A stretch of DNA of 64,000 bases, taken from positions 5,319,324 to 5,383,323 of the forward strand of contig NZ_JAHCDI010000004.1 in the NCBI RefSeq assembly GCF_019697375.1. Reading direction: 5' to 3'. Origin of the DNA: Micromonospora tarapacensis (GTDB lineage Bacteria > Actinomycetota > Actinomycetes > Mycobacteriales > Micromonosporaceae). Positions 16,671-27,238 of the stretch are shown in pieces. The notes under the pieces are model-generated. The model had not been told where the DNA came from. It did no database searches and saw only the letters and a list, made by a program, of their open reading frames with translations. The stretch's first letter is position 1. Every line of letters starts with the position of its first letter. The position numbers and the translations under genes are program-made.

Positions 16671-17558
16671 ATGGCACACGACTCCGGGACCCGGACCCTC
16701 ATCTCCCAGGCCCAGCTGCGGCGAGGGCGCGGCAGGGCGACCTACTGGATGCTGCTCGCCGTCGTGATCATCGGCTTCACGCTCGTCTTCCTCGGGCCGC
16801 TCTACTGGATGGTCACCGGTGCGCTCAAGTCCGGCCAGGAGATCGCGCAGACCCCGCCGTCGCTGTTCCCGCAGGATCCGCAGTGGCAGAACTACGCCGA
16901 CGCGTGGAACAACCTGGATCTCGCCAAGCTGCTGTTCAACACCTTCTACTACGCGGCCGGCGCGGTGCTCTTCCAACTCGTCTTCGACACCGCCGCGGCG
17001 TACTCCCTGTCGAAGCTCCGGCCGGTCTTCGGCAACGTGATCCTCGGCATGATGCTGGCGACGCTGATGATCCCGGCGATGGTCCTGATCGTCCCGCAGT
17101 ACGTGACCGTGATCGACCTGCCGATCCTGCACATCAACCTGCTCGACTCGCCGTTCGCGATCTGGCTGCCCCTGGTCGCCAACGCGTTCAACATCTTCCT
17201 GCTGAAACGGTTCTTCGACTCGATTCCGGAGGACCTGATGGCGGCGGCCCTGATGGACGGTGCGACGCCGCTGCGCACGCTCTGGTCGATCGTCCTGCCG
17301 ATGTCGCGCCCGATCCTCGGCGTGGTCTCCATCTTCGCGGTGACCGCGGTCTGGAAGGACTTCCTCTGGCCGAAGCTGGTCATGCCGTCGCCCGAGACCC
17401 GGACGGTCAGCGTCGGCATCTATGCCTTCGCCGGCGGCACGCCGATGAACGTGGTGATCGCCGCGTCGGTGATCGCCGCGATACCGACCGTCGTCATCTT
17501 CCTGATCTTCCAACGGAACATCATGTCCGGTTTGACCACCGGCGGCCTCAAGGGATGA
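16671..17558 (+). CDS. Sugar ABC transporter permease (MalG type)
   Basis: 295 residues, inner membrane, six predicted helices starting WMLLAVVIIGFTLVFLGPLYW. The EAA loop reads EDLMAAALMDGATPLRTLWS (about residues 187-206), and the typical MalG C-terminus IFLIFQRNIMSGLTTGGLKG is present. The start ATG is 14 bases after the first permease. The stop overlaps an ATG (ATGA at 17555-17558) in the glucosidase frame. Confidence 0.92.
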   Translation: MAHDSGTRTLISQAQLRRGRGRATYWMLLAVVIIGFTLVFLGPLYWMVTGALKSGQEIAQTPPSLFPQDPQWQNYADAWNNLDLAKLLFNTFYYAAGAVLFQLVFDTAAAYSLSKLRPVFGNVILGMMLATLMIPAMVLIVPQYVTVIDLPILHINLLDSPFAIWLPLVANAFNIFLLKRFFDSIPEDLMAAALMDGATPLRTLWSIVLPMSRPILGVVSIFAVTAVWKDFLWPKLVMPSPETRTVSVGIYAFAGGTPMNVVIAASVIAAIPTVVIFLIFQRNIMSGLTTGGLKG

Positions 17559-17584
17559 CTCCCGAATCCAGAAAGCAGGTGCTC

Positions 17585-19221
17585 GTGTCCACAACAGACA
17601 GCGGTCCGTGGTGGCGGGGAGCGGTGATCTACCAGGTGTACCCGCGTAGCTTCGCCGACGGCAACGGCGACGGCATCGGCGACGTCGCCGGCATCCGGTC
17701 CCGGCTGAGCTACCTGTCCGCGCTCGGCGTCGACGCGATCTGGTTCAGCCCCTGGTATCCCTCGCCGATGGCGGACGCCGGCTACGACGTGGCCGACTAC
17801 CGGGACATCGATCCGGTCTTCGGCACCCTGGCCGAGGTGGAGGCGCTGATCGCGGAGGCGCACGCTCTCGGCATCAGGAGCATCGTCGACGTGGTGCCCA
17901 ACCACTGCTCCGCCGCGCACCCCTGGTTCCAGGCGGCCCTCGCCGGCGGCCCGGACGCGCCCGAGCGGGACCTCTTCTGGTTCCGCCCCGGTCGGGGACC
18001 GGGCGGCGACCAGCGCCCCACCGACTGGGTCGGCGAATTCGGCGGCCCGACCTGGACCCGGACCACCAACCCCGACGGCACCCCCGGTGACTGGTACCTG
18101 CACCTCTTCGCCCCCGAACAGCCGGACTTCAACTGGGACCACCCCCGGGTGCGTGCCGAGTTCGAGGACATCCTGGCGTTCTGGTTCGACCGGGGCGTCG
18201 ACGGCATCCGGATCGACTCGGCCGGACTGCTGGTCAAGGACGCGACGCTGCCCGAGATCCGGCCGGAGCAAGCGCACCCGTTCCACGACCTCGACGGGGT
18301 GCACGAAATCTACCGGAGCTGGCGGCGGGTGGCCGAGGCGTATCCCGGCGACCGGGCGCTGATCGGCGAGGTGTGGCTGCCGGACCGGCAGCGGTTCGCC
18401 AACTATCTGCGCCCGGACGAGTTGCACGCCGCCTTCAACTTCGACTTCCTCGGCTGCGCCTGGGACGCCGCCGCGCTGCGCGAGAGCATCGACGGCACGC
18501 TCGGCGCCCACGCGCCGGTCGGCGCGCCCGCCACCTGGGTTCTCTCCAACCACGACGTCACCCGGCACGTCACCCGCTACGGCCGGGGCGACACCACGTT
18601 CAGCTTCGCCGGCAAGCGGGGAGGAGTCCCCACCGACCTGGAGTTGGGCACCCGCCGGGCCCGGGCCGCCGCGCTGCTGTCGCTGTCGCTGCCCGGCGCC
18701 GCCTACGTCTACCAGGGTGAGGAGCTGGGCCTGTGGGAGGTCGAGGACATCCCGCACGAGCTGCGGCAGGACCCGATGTTCCACCGCTCCGGCGGTGTCG
18801 ACCCGGGCCGGGACGGCTGCCGGGTCCCGCTGCCCTGGGCCGGTGACGGGCCACCGTTCGGCTTCAGCCCGGACGGTGTGACCGCGCAGCCGTGGCTGCC
18901 CCAACCGGCCGACTGGAAGGACCGCACGGCCCGGACACAGGCCGACGACCCGCACTCGATGCTGGAGCTGTACCGCGCGGCAATCGCGTTACGCCGTACC
19001 GAGGCTGCGCTCGGCGACGGGGCGCTGAGCTGGCTGCCGGCCCCGGACGGCGTGCTGGCGTTCCGGCGGGATCCCGGGTTCACCTGCCTGGTCAACCTCT
19101 CCGGCGCGCCGGTGCCACTGCCGCCGCACACCGGGCAACTGCTGGCCAGCGGCCCACTCGACGACGGCCGGCTGCCCCGGACACCGCCGTCTGGCTGCGC
19201 ACCGCGGGCGGGCCCGGATAG
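17585..19221 (+). CDS. GH13 alpha-glucosidase, frameshift near the 3' end
   Basis: Cytoplasmic retaining alpha-glucosidase (oligo-1,6-/alpha-1,4-glucosidase type), about 545 residues. The four GH13 regions are visible: DVVPNH, GIRIDSAG (nucleophile Asp), LIGEVW (acid/base Glu) and SNHDV. The N-terminus WWRGAVIYQVYPRSFADGNGDG is typical. The frame as given runs to 19375 with an implausible Pro/Gly/Arg-rich tail. Adding one C at 19174-19177 gives a normal C-terminus (LPPDTAVWLRTAGGPG) ending at the TAG at 19219-19221. Start: GTG at 17585 with GCAGG upstream, or the ATG at 17555 that overlaps the permease stop. It probably hydrolyses the sugars brought in by the importer. Confidence 0.9.
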
Positions 19222-19393
19222 CCCGCACGGCGCCGGTGGTCCCGTCCCGCCACCGGCGCCGCCCGGCCGGCGGATCGCCCCGCCAAAGGCCGCCGACCCA
19301 TCCCGCCAGCCGCTTCGGACGAGGAGGTATCCGCACAACCGGCAAGCCGCATCCACGGGGGACCTGGCCACCTGAGAAAAAGGGAGCCTGCTC

Positions 19394-22255
19394 ATGGCCG
19401 ACCACACCGCCCCGCACCAGCCGCCCAGAAACCGGATCCGTACGGCGCTCGCCGCCCTCACCGGCACCGCCCTCGCCGCCGCCTCGATCTCGGTCGTCGC
19501 CCTCACCACCACCGCGACCCCGGCGCAGGCCGCCGGGCTCTCACCGTTCGACATCGCCGGCCGGGGCGCCACCGTCCCGTTCATCGAGCACGAGGCCGAG
19601 AGCGCCGCGCACAACGGCACCCGGATCGGCCCGGACCGGCGCTACGGCACCCTGCCGTCCGAGGCCAGCGGCCGGGAGGCGGTCACCCTCGACGCGGTCG
19701 GGGAATACGTCGAGTTCACGCTCACCGCCCCGGCGAACGCGGTGACGTTCCGCTACAGCATCCCGGACAACGCCGCCGGCACCGGCCGGGACGCCAGCAT
19801 CGACCTGCGGGCCAACGGCACCCTGGTCAAGGCGGTGCCGGTGACCTCGAAGTACGGCTGGTACTACGGCGGCTACCCGTTCAACAACAACCCGGGCGAC
19901 ACCAACCCGCACCACTTCTACGACGAGACGCGGACGCTTTTCGGCACCACCTACCCGGCCGGTGCGAAGATCCGGCTCCAGGTCTCCTCGACCGCCCAGT
20001 CGCCGACCTTCACCATCGACCTGGCCGACTTCGAGCTGGTCGCCGCGCCGATCGCCAAGCCGGCGAACGTGCTCGACGTGGTGACCGACTTCGGTGCCGA
20101 CCCGACCGGCGTCACCGACTCCACCGGCCGGTTCCAGGCCGCCGTGGACGCCGGCCGGGCCCAGGGCCGAGCGGTGTGGATCCCGCCGGGCACCTTCACC
20201 CTCTGGGACCATGTGGTGGTCGACGGGGTGACCCTGCGCGGTGCCGGTCCCTGGCATTCGGTGCTCGGCGGCCGGCACCCCACCGACCGTAAGCGGGCCG
20301 CCGGCATCTACGGCAAGTACGTCAACGGCGGCGGCTACCGGGGTGGGATCCGCCCGCACGAGGCCGGCGGACCCAGCCGCAACGTGCTGCTGCGGGACTT
20401 CGCCATCATCGGCGACATCCGGGAACGGATCGACGACGACCAGGTCAACGCCATCGGCGGAGCGATGTCGGACTCCGTGGTGGACAACGTCTGGATGCAG
20501 CACACCAAGGTCGGTGCCTGGATGGACGGCCCGATGGACAACTTCACCATCCGCAACAGCCGGATCCTGGACCAGACCGCGGACGGGGTGAACTTCCACT
20601 GGGGCGTCACCAACTCCACGGTCACCAACACCTTCGTCCGCAACACCGGCGACGACGCCCTCGCCATGTGGGCGGACACCGTGCCGAACGTCGGGAACTC
20701 GTTCACCCACAACACCATCGGGGTGACCCTCCTCGCCAACCACCTGGTCACCTACGGCGGGCGGGACATCCGGATCACCGACAACGTGACGGCCGACTCG
20801 GTCACCAACGGCGGCGGCATCCACGTGGCCAACCGGTACACCGGCGTGAACGGGCCGACCACCGTCGCCGGCACCATCACCGTCGCCCGCAACACCCTGA
20901 TCCGCAACGGCAACTCCGACTACAACTGGCAGTTCGGCGTCGGCGCGATCTGGTTCTCCGCGCTGAACGAGCCGATCCAGGGCGCGTCGATCGTGGTCAG
21001 CGACACCGACATCCTGGACAGCTCCTATGCGGCGCTGCACTGGATCGAGGGCGCCACCAGCGGGATCAGCTTCACCAACGTACGCATCGACGGCGCGGGC
21101 ACGTACGCCCTCCAGGTGCAGGCGCCGAGCCAGGTGTCCTTCACCAACGTGCGGGCCACCGGCATCGCGCAGACAAACCCGATCCACAACTGTGTGGGCA
21201 GCGGGTTCCAGATCACCCAGGGTGCCGGGAACTCCGGCTGGTACACCGCCAACCCGTACTGCGGCCCGTGGCCGGAGCCGCAGTGGGGCGGCGGCCCGAC
21301 CAGCCCGCCGCCCACCACGCCGCCGCCGACCACCCCGCCACCGACCACCCCGCCACCGACCACTCCACCGCCCACCACGCCGCCGCCGGCCGGTGGAAAC
21401 CTGGCGCAGGGCAGGCCGGTCGTCGCGTCCAGCCACAACCAGAGCTATGTCGCGGGGAACGCCGTCGACGGCAACGCGGGCACCTACTGGGAGAGCGCCA
21501 ACAGCGCCTTCCCGCAGACCCTCACCGTCGACCTGGGCAGCGCCCGATCCGTCGACCGGGTGGTGCTGAAACTGCCGGCCGGTTGGGAGACGCGGACCCA
21601 GACGCTGTCGGTGCTCGGCTCCATCGACGGCAACTCCTGGGCCACCCTCGCAGGCTCGGCCGGGCGCACCTTCAACCCGGCCAACGGCAACAGCGCGTCG
21701 ATCAACCTGCCCGACGGTGAACGCCGGTACCTCCGGCTGAGCATCACCGGCAACACCGGCTGGCCCGCCGCCCAGGTCGCCGAGTTCGAGGTGTACGGCG
21801 GCACCACCCCGCCGCCGACGACCACCCCACCACCGGCCGGGAACCTGGCGCTGGGCCGACCGGTCGCCGCCACCAGCCACGCCGACGTGTACGTGGCCAC
21901 CAACGCGGTGGACGGCAACCCGGGCACGTACTGGGAGAGCGCCAACAACGCCTTCCCGCAGACCCTCACTGTCGACCTGGGCAGCGCCCGGCAGGTCGGT
22001 CGGGTCGTGCTGAAGCTGCCACCGTCGTCGGCGTGGCAGACCCGCACCCAGACGCTGTCGGTCCTCGGCTCGACCGACGGCAACTCCTGGACCACCCTCG
22101 CCGGTTCGGTGGGTCGCACCTTCAACCCGGCCACCGGTAACACCGTCTCCATCGACCTGCCGGCCGGCGAACGCCGGTTCCTGCGACTCGACGTCACCGG
22201 CAACACCGGCTGGCCGGCGGCCCAGCTCGCCGAGTTCGAGGTGCACACCTCCTGA
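19394..22255 (+). CDS. Secreted GH87-type glucanase (mycodextranase/alpha-1,3-glucanase-like) with two discoidin modules
   Basis: 953 residues, exported. The signal peptide ends near ATPAQAAG (about residue 48). A CBM35/CBM6-like module (VPFIEHEAESAAHNGTRIG, to about 215) follows, then a right-handed beta-helix catalytic domain (about 220-635). Its segment DGVNFHWGVTNSTVTNTFVR-NTGDDALAMW matches the Asp and Asp-Asp pattern I recall for GH87 enzymes. A Pro-Thr linker and two F5/8 type C (discoidin, CBM32-like) modules, about 670-800 and 820-953, end the protein. AAGGGAG precedes the ATG. The substrate is inferred to be an alpha-1,3/1,4-glucan such as nigeran. The family call is from memory, not from a search. 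Confidence 0.8.
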   Translation: MADHTAPHQPPRNRIRTALAALTGTALAAASISVVALTTTATPAQAAGLSPFDIAGRGATVPFIEHEAESAAHNGTRIGPDRRYGTLPSEASGREAVTLDAVGEYVEFTLTAPANAVTFRYSIPDNAAGTGRDASIDLRANGTLVKAVPVTSKYGWYYGGYPFNNNPGDTNPHHFYDETRTLFGTTYPAGAKIRLQVSSTAQSPTFTIDLADFELVAAPIAKPANVLDVVTDFGADPTGVTDSTGRFQAAVDAGRAQGRAVWIPPGTFTLWDHVVVDGVTLRGAGPWHSVLGGRHPTDRKRAAGIYGKYVNGGGYRGGIRPHEAGGPSRNVLLRDFAIIGDIRERIDDDQVNAIGGAMSDSVVDNVWMQHTKVGAWMDGPMDNFTIRNSRILDQTADGVNFHWGVTNSTVTNTFVRNTGDDALAMWADTVPNVGNSFTHNTIGVTLLANHLVTYGGRDIRITDNVTADSVTNGGGIHVANRYTGVNGPTTVAGTITVARNTLIRNGNSDYNWQFGVGAIWFSALNEPIQGASIVVSDTDILDSSYAALHWIEGATSGISFTNVRIDGAGTYALQVQAPSQVSFTNVRATGIAQTNPIHNCVGSGFQITQGAGNSGWYTANPYCGPWPEPQWGGGPTSPPPTTPPPTTPPPTTPPPTTPPPTTPPPAGGNLAQGRPVVASSHNQSYVAGNAVDGNAGTYWESANSAFPQTLTVDLGSARSVDRVVLKLPAGWETRTQTLSVLGSIDGNSWATLAGSAGRTFNPANGNSASINLPDGERRYLRLSITGNTGWPAAQVAEFEVYGGTTPPPTTTPPPAGNLALGRPVAATSHADVYVATNAVDGNPGTYWESANNAFPQTLTVDLGSARQVGRVVLKLPPSSAWQTRTQTLSVLGSTDGNSWTTLAGSVGRTFNPATGNTVSIDLPAGERRFLRLDVTGNTGWPAAQLAEFEVHTS

Positions 22256-22257
22256 CC

Positions 22258-22297
22258 CGTGGGTGGGTCCCGTCCGCCGAAGCGGGGCCCACCCACG
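22258..22297. terminator. Hairpin after the first glucanase gene
   Basis: A long inverted repeat, CGTGGGTGGG at 22258-22267 and CCCACCCACG at 22288-22297, begins 2 bases past the stop codon. An inner CCCG/CGGG pairing extends the stem. It probably terminates or attenuates transcription before the next secreted enzyme gene. Confidence 0.7.
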
Positions 22298-22357
22298 TCG
22301 CAAGAGCGCAACCCCCGTAACGCCTCTCCACGTCCCGGAAGAAGGTGTCGATCTCCC

Positions 22358-25300
22358 ATGTCCAGATTCCGTACCCGGTTGACCGCCGCGCTCGCCACGG
22401 TCGGCCTCGCCCTGACCGCGGCGCCCGCACCCCGGCCCTCGCGGCCGGCGGCCCCAACCTCGCGGCCGGTCGCACCACCACCGCCAGCAGCGTCAACGGA
22501 CCGTACGCCGCAGCCAACGTCACCGACGGCAACGCCGCGACCTACTGGGAGAGCAGCGGCGCCCTCCCGCAGTGGGTCCAGGTCGACCTCGGCTCCGGTC
22601 AGCCCATCGACCAGGTCAAGCTGAAGCTGCCGGCCGGATGGGAGGCCCGCACCCAGACGCTGTCGGTGCAGGGCAGCACGAGCGGCAGTGGCTTCGACAC
22701 GATCGTCAGCTCGGCGGGCCGGACCTTCAGCCCCGGCGGCGGCAACACCGTCACCCTCGACTTCCCGGCCACCACCACCCGGTTCGTCCGCATCGCGATT
22801 ACCGCGAACACCGGCTGGCCGGCCGCCCAGCTGGCCGAACTGGAGGTGTACGGCGCTGCCAGTTCGTCGACCAACCTGGCGGCCGGCCGGAGCATGTCGG
22901 CCAGCGGCCACTCCGACGTCTACGTCGCCGGCAACGCCAACGACGGCAACCAGAGCAGCTACTGGGAGAGCGCCAACAACGCCTTCCCGCAGTGGATCCA
23001 GGTGGACCTGGGCGCCACGGTCAACGTCGACCGGCTGGTGCTGAAGCTGCCCGGCGGCTGGGGCTCGCGTACCCAGACGCTGACCGTGCAGGGCAGCACC
23101 AACGGGTCGAGCTTCAGCACCCTCGTCGCCTCGGCCGGGTACACCTTCAGCCCGGCGGGCAACAACACGGTGACCATCACCGCCGGCGCGGCCAGCACCC
23201 GCCACGTCCGGCTGCTGGTCACCGCGAACACCGCCTGGCCGGCCGCGCAGCTCGCCGAACTGGAGGTGTACGGCCCGGCCGGCGGCGGCGACACCCAGGC
23301 ACCGTCGGCACCGACGAGCCTGGCGTTCACCGAGCCGGGGAGTGGGCAGATCCGGTTGACCTGGTCCGCGTCGACGGACAACGTCGGGGTGACCGGTTAC
23401 GAGGTGTACGCCAACGGGTCGTTGCGGGCCAGCGTGTCTGGTTCGACCTTGACGTACCTGGACACGCAGCCGGCGAGCGCGACGGTCTCGTACTTCGTCC
23501 GGGCGAAGGACGCCGCCGGCAACGTCTCCGCCAACAGCAACACGGTGACCCGCACCGGCAGCACTCCCGGGGGCACCAACCTCGCCGCCGGCAAGCCGGC
23601 CACCGCCTCCTCGATGGTGCACGTCTTCGCCGCGGCCAACGCCGTCGACGACGACGTCACCACCTACTGGGAGGGTGCGCCGGGGGCGTACCCGAGCACG
23701 CTGACCGTCGCGCTCGGCGCCAACGCGAGCCTCAGCGCGGTCGTGGTGAAACTGAACCCCGACCCGGCCTGGGGTCCGCGTACCCAGACCTTCTCGGTGC
23801 TCGGTCGGGAGCAGTCGGCCGCCGGGTTCAGCACCGTGGTCGGCTCGGCGAACTACTCGTTCAGCCCGGCGAGCAGCAACACGGTGACCATTCCGGTGTC
23901 GGCGACGGCCGCCGAGGTCCGGCTCCAGTTCACCGCCAACAGCGGGTCGTCCAACGGGCAGGTCGCCGAACTCCAGGTGCTCGGCACCCCGGCGCCGAAC
24001 CCGGACCTCACCGTCACCAACGTGACCTTCGCCCCCGCCGCGCCGGTGGAGACCGACCAGCTCACCCTCTCCGCCACCGTGCGCAACGCCGGCACGCTGG
24101 GCTCCGGTGCGACCACGGTCGACCTCGCCCTGGACGGTACGAAGGTCGGCCAGGCCAACGTCGGTGCCCTGGCGGCCGGCGCGTCGAGCACCGTGTCGAC
24201 CACGGTCAGCGCCCGGGACGCCGGCAGCTACCAGCTCAGTGCCACGGTCGACCCGGCGAACACCGTCATCGAGCAGGACGAGTCCAACAACAGCCGGTCC
24301 AACCCCAGCCCGCTGGTGGTGAGCCCGGTGGCCAGCTCGGATCTGGTCGCCTCGGCGGTGACCTGGTCACCGGGCACGCCGAGCACGGGTGCCACGGTCA
24401 GCTTCGCGGTGACCCTGCGCAACCAGGGCACGATCGCCTCGGCGGGCGGTGCGCACGGCGTCACGCTGACCGTGCTCGACGACTCCGGCACCGCGGTACG
24501 CACGCTCACCGGCTCGTACAGCGGGACCATCGGTGCCGGTGCCACCGCCGGCCCGGTCAACCTGGGCACCTGGACGGCGGCCAACGGCCGTTACACCATC
24601 CGGGTGGTGCTCGCCGCCGATGCCAACGAGTTGCCGGTGAAGCGGGCCAACAACACCAGCGAACGACCGCTGTTCGTGGGTCGCGGCGCCAACCTGCCGT
24701 ACGACATGTACGAGGCCGAGGAGGGCTCGGTCGGCGGCGGCGCGCAGGTGGTCGGGCCGAACCGGACCATCGGCGACCTGGCCGGTGAGGCGTCCGGGCG
24801 GCGGGCGGTGACCCTCAACACCACCGGCGCGTACGTCGAGTGGACCACCAAGGCGCCGGCCAACGCCCTGGTCACCCGCTTCTCCATCCCGGACGCCCCG
24901 AACGGCGGCGGGATCAACTCGACGCTGAACATCTACGTCAACGGCGTGCTGCACAAGCCGATCAGCCTCACCTCCAAGCACATCTGGCTGTACGGCGCGG
25001 AGGCCAGCCCGAGCGACTCGCCGAGTGCCGGGCCGCCCCGGCATCTCTACGACGAGGCGAACGTGCTGCTGAACTCGACCATCCCGGCGGGCAGCCGGAT
25101 CCGCCTGCAGAAGGATCCGGCGAACACCACCACGTACGCCATCGACTTCATCAACCTGGAGCAGGTGGCACCGCGGGAGAACCCGGATCCGGCCCGGTAC
25201 CGGGTGCCCAACGGGTTCAGCCATGCCGACGTGCAGAGTGCCCTGGACGCGGTCCGGATGGACACCACCGGCAACCTGGTCGGCGTCTACCTGCCGGCCG

Positions 25301-26367
25301 GGATGTACGAGACCGCCCAGAAGTTCCAGGTGTACGGCAAGCCGGTCAAGGTGGTCGGCGCGGGCATGTGGTTCACCCGGTTCGCCACCCCGGCGTCGCA
25401 GCAGAACACCGACGCCGGCTTCCGGGTGGAGCCCAGTGCCAGCGGCTCCTCCTTCGAACACCTCGCCTTCTTCGGCAACTACACCGTCCGGCAGGACGGG
25501 CCGGGCAAGGTCTGGGGCGAGTTGAAGGACGTCGACAACCTCACCCTGGACAACGTCTGGGTCGAGCACACGGTGTGCGCGTACTGGGGCGTCAGCGTCA
25601 GCGGATTGGAGATCACGAACAGCCGGTTCCGGAACACCTTCGCCGACGCGGTGAACCTGACCAACGGCAGCACCGACAACCTGGTCAGCAACTCGGAGGG
25701 CCGGTCCAACGGTGACGACGCGTTCGCGCTCTTCTCCGCCACCGATCAGGGCGCGTCCACCGGCAACCACGGCAACGTGTTCGAGAACCTGACCGCCACG
25801 CTGACCTGGCGGGCGGCCGGGATCGCGGTGTACGGCGGCTACGACAACGTGTTCCGCAACCTCTACATCGCCGACCAGTTGACATATTCCGGCATCACGA
25901 TCAGCTCGCTGGACTTCGGCTACCCGTTCATCGGGTTCGGGGCCAGCCCGCCGACCCGCTTCGAGAACATCTCGCTGATCCGGTCCGGCGGCCATTTCTG
26001 GGGCGCGCAGACCTTCCCGGCGATCTGGGTGTTCTCCGCGTCGAAGGAGTTCCGCGGCATCCGCGTCACCGACGTGGACATCGTGGACCCGACCTACTCG
26101 GGCATCATGTTCCAGACCAAGTACACCGGCAGTCAGCCGGAGAACCCGATCACCGACACGGTTTTCACCAACGTGTCGATCTCCGGCGCACAGCGCAGCG
26201 GTGACGCCTTCGACGCCAAGTCGGGCTTCGGGATCTGGGTCAACGAGATGCCCGAGGCAGGCCAGGGCCCCGCCGTCGGCTCGGTCACCTTCAACAACCT
26301 GCGGTTGACCAACAATCACCAGGACATCCGCAACACCACCTCCACCTTCACCATCACCCGCAACTGA
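22358..26367 (+). CDS. Giant secreted multi-module beta-helix glucanase (GH87-like), frameshift in the signal peptide
   Basis: About 1336 residues. The ATG at 22358 opens a signal peptide (FRTRLTAALATVGLALTAAPAP) that goes out of frame at the CCCC at 22430-22433. Adding one C joins it to ALAAGGPNLAAGR and the rest of the protein. Modules in order: two discoidin domains (NLAAGRTTTASS; NLAAGRSMSASG), a fibronectin III domain (APTSLAFTEPGSGQIRLTWSAS), a third discoidin (NLAAGKPATASS), two CARDB-like domains (DLTVTNVTFAPAAP; DLVASAVTWSPGTP), a CBM35-like module (YDMYEAEEGSVGGG) and a C-terminal beta-helix catalytic domain. The latter contains ADAVNLTNGSTDN and RSNGDDAFALF, again the GH87-like Asp pattern. 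Probably a partner of the preceding enzyme in attack on insoluble alpha-glucan. Confidence 0.8.
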
Positions 26368-26378
26368 CCACCAGCCTT

Positions 26379-26400
26379 CCCGCCACGCTCAGGTGGCGGG
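26379..26400. terminator. Bidirectional hairpin between glucanase and hydratase genes
   Basis: CCCGCCAC, loop GCTCAG, GTGGCGGG. The hairpin lies between the convergent genes. Its loop contains the TGA stop of the corrected hydratase reading frame on the minus strand. Confidence 0.7.
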
Positions 26401-27152
26401 GAGGCCGTGGCGGCCGGCGCCCGCGCTGAAGCGGGCGGCGCCGGCCGCCGCGTCGGTGGCGAGGAGTGCAGGCCGTAGGCGAGCTCGGTGGCCAGGGCGT
26501 CGGGCTCGGGTTGGGTGGCGGCGGCCAGCACCGAGGCGCGGTCGTTGCGCAGACAGGTCTGGGGGTGGCGGGCGATCTCGGCGGCCAGCTGCTCGGCCGC
26601 CGTCCGCGCCTCACCCGGGCCGACCAGCCGGTTGACCAACCCCATCGCGTACGCCTCCTCGGCCGGCACCGGGCGTCCGGTGAGAATCAGGTCCATCGCC
26701 CGGCTCTCGCCGATCAGCCGGGGCAGCCGTACCGTCCCACCGTCGATCAGGGGCACCCCCCAGCGCCGGCAGAACACCCCGAGCACCGCGTCGGATTCCG
26801 CGATCCGCAGGTCGCACCAGATCGCCAGCTCCAACCCGCCGGCCACCGCGTAGCCGGAGATCGCGGCGATCACCGGTTTGCCGAGGACCATCCGGGTCGG
26901 TCCCATCGGGCCGTCGCCGTCGGCCTCGACCCGGTTGCCGCTGGGCGTGCCGATCGCCTTCAGGTCGGCGCCCGCGCAGAACGTGCCACCGGCTCCCCAG
27001 AGCACCGCCACCGAGGCGTCCGGATCGGCGTCGAACGAGCGGAACGCGTCGGCCAGCGCCCGCGCGGTCGGCCCGTCGATCGCATTGCGGGCCGCCGGCC
27101 GGTCCAGGATCACCGTGGTCACCGGCCCGTCACGGGCCACCCGTACCGCCAT
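26389..27152 (-). CDS. Enoyl-CoA hydratase/isomerase family protein, frameshift near the 3' end
   Basis: Crotonase fold, about 254 residues when corrected. LDRPAARNAID, the first oxyanion region GGTFCAGADLKAI, the second ISGYAVAGGLELAIWCDLRI, and LTGRPVPAEEAYAMGLVNRLV are present. The frame as read ends in a Pro/Arg/Ala-rich tail at 26316. Adding one base at GG 26463-26464 (plus strand) gives LHSLATDAAAGAARF ending in HGLPAT at the TGA at 26389-26391, which is the usual family ending. It stands alone; the substrate is unknown. Confidence 0.85.
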
Positions 27153-27238
27153 CCCACCAGCATGCCCTGCCGGAGCCCGCCCGGCGATTCGTCACGGGCG
27201 ACCGGTTTGCGACCGGGTACGGCGGGAAGTCGGTAACC

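Noticed and set aside
16883..19375. 830-codon open frame joining part of the second permease region to the glucosidase
   Set aside because: The first part is an out-of-frame reading of the permease gene; the glucosidase starts at 17585 (or 17555).
19541..23622. Very long minus-strand open frames over the two glucanase genes
   Set aside because: The products are Gly/Arg/Val repeats mirroring the discoidin modules; the plus strand is clearly coding.
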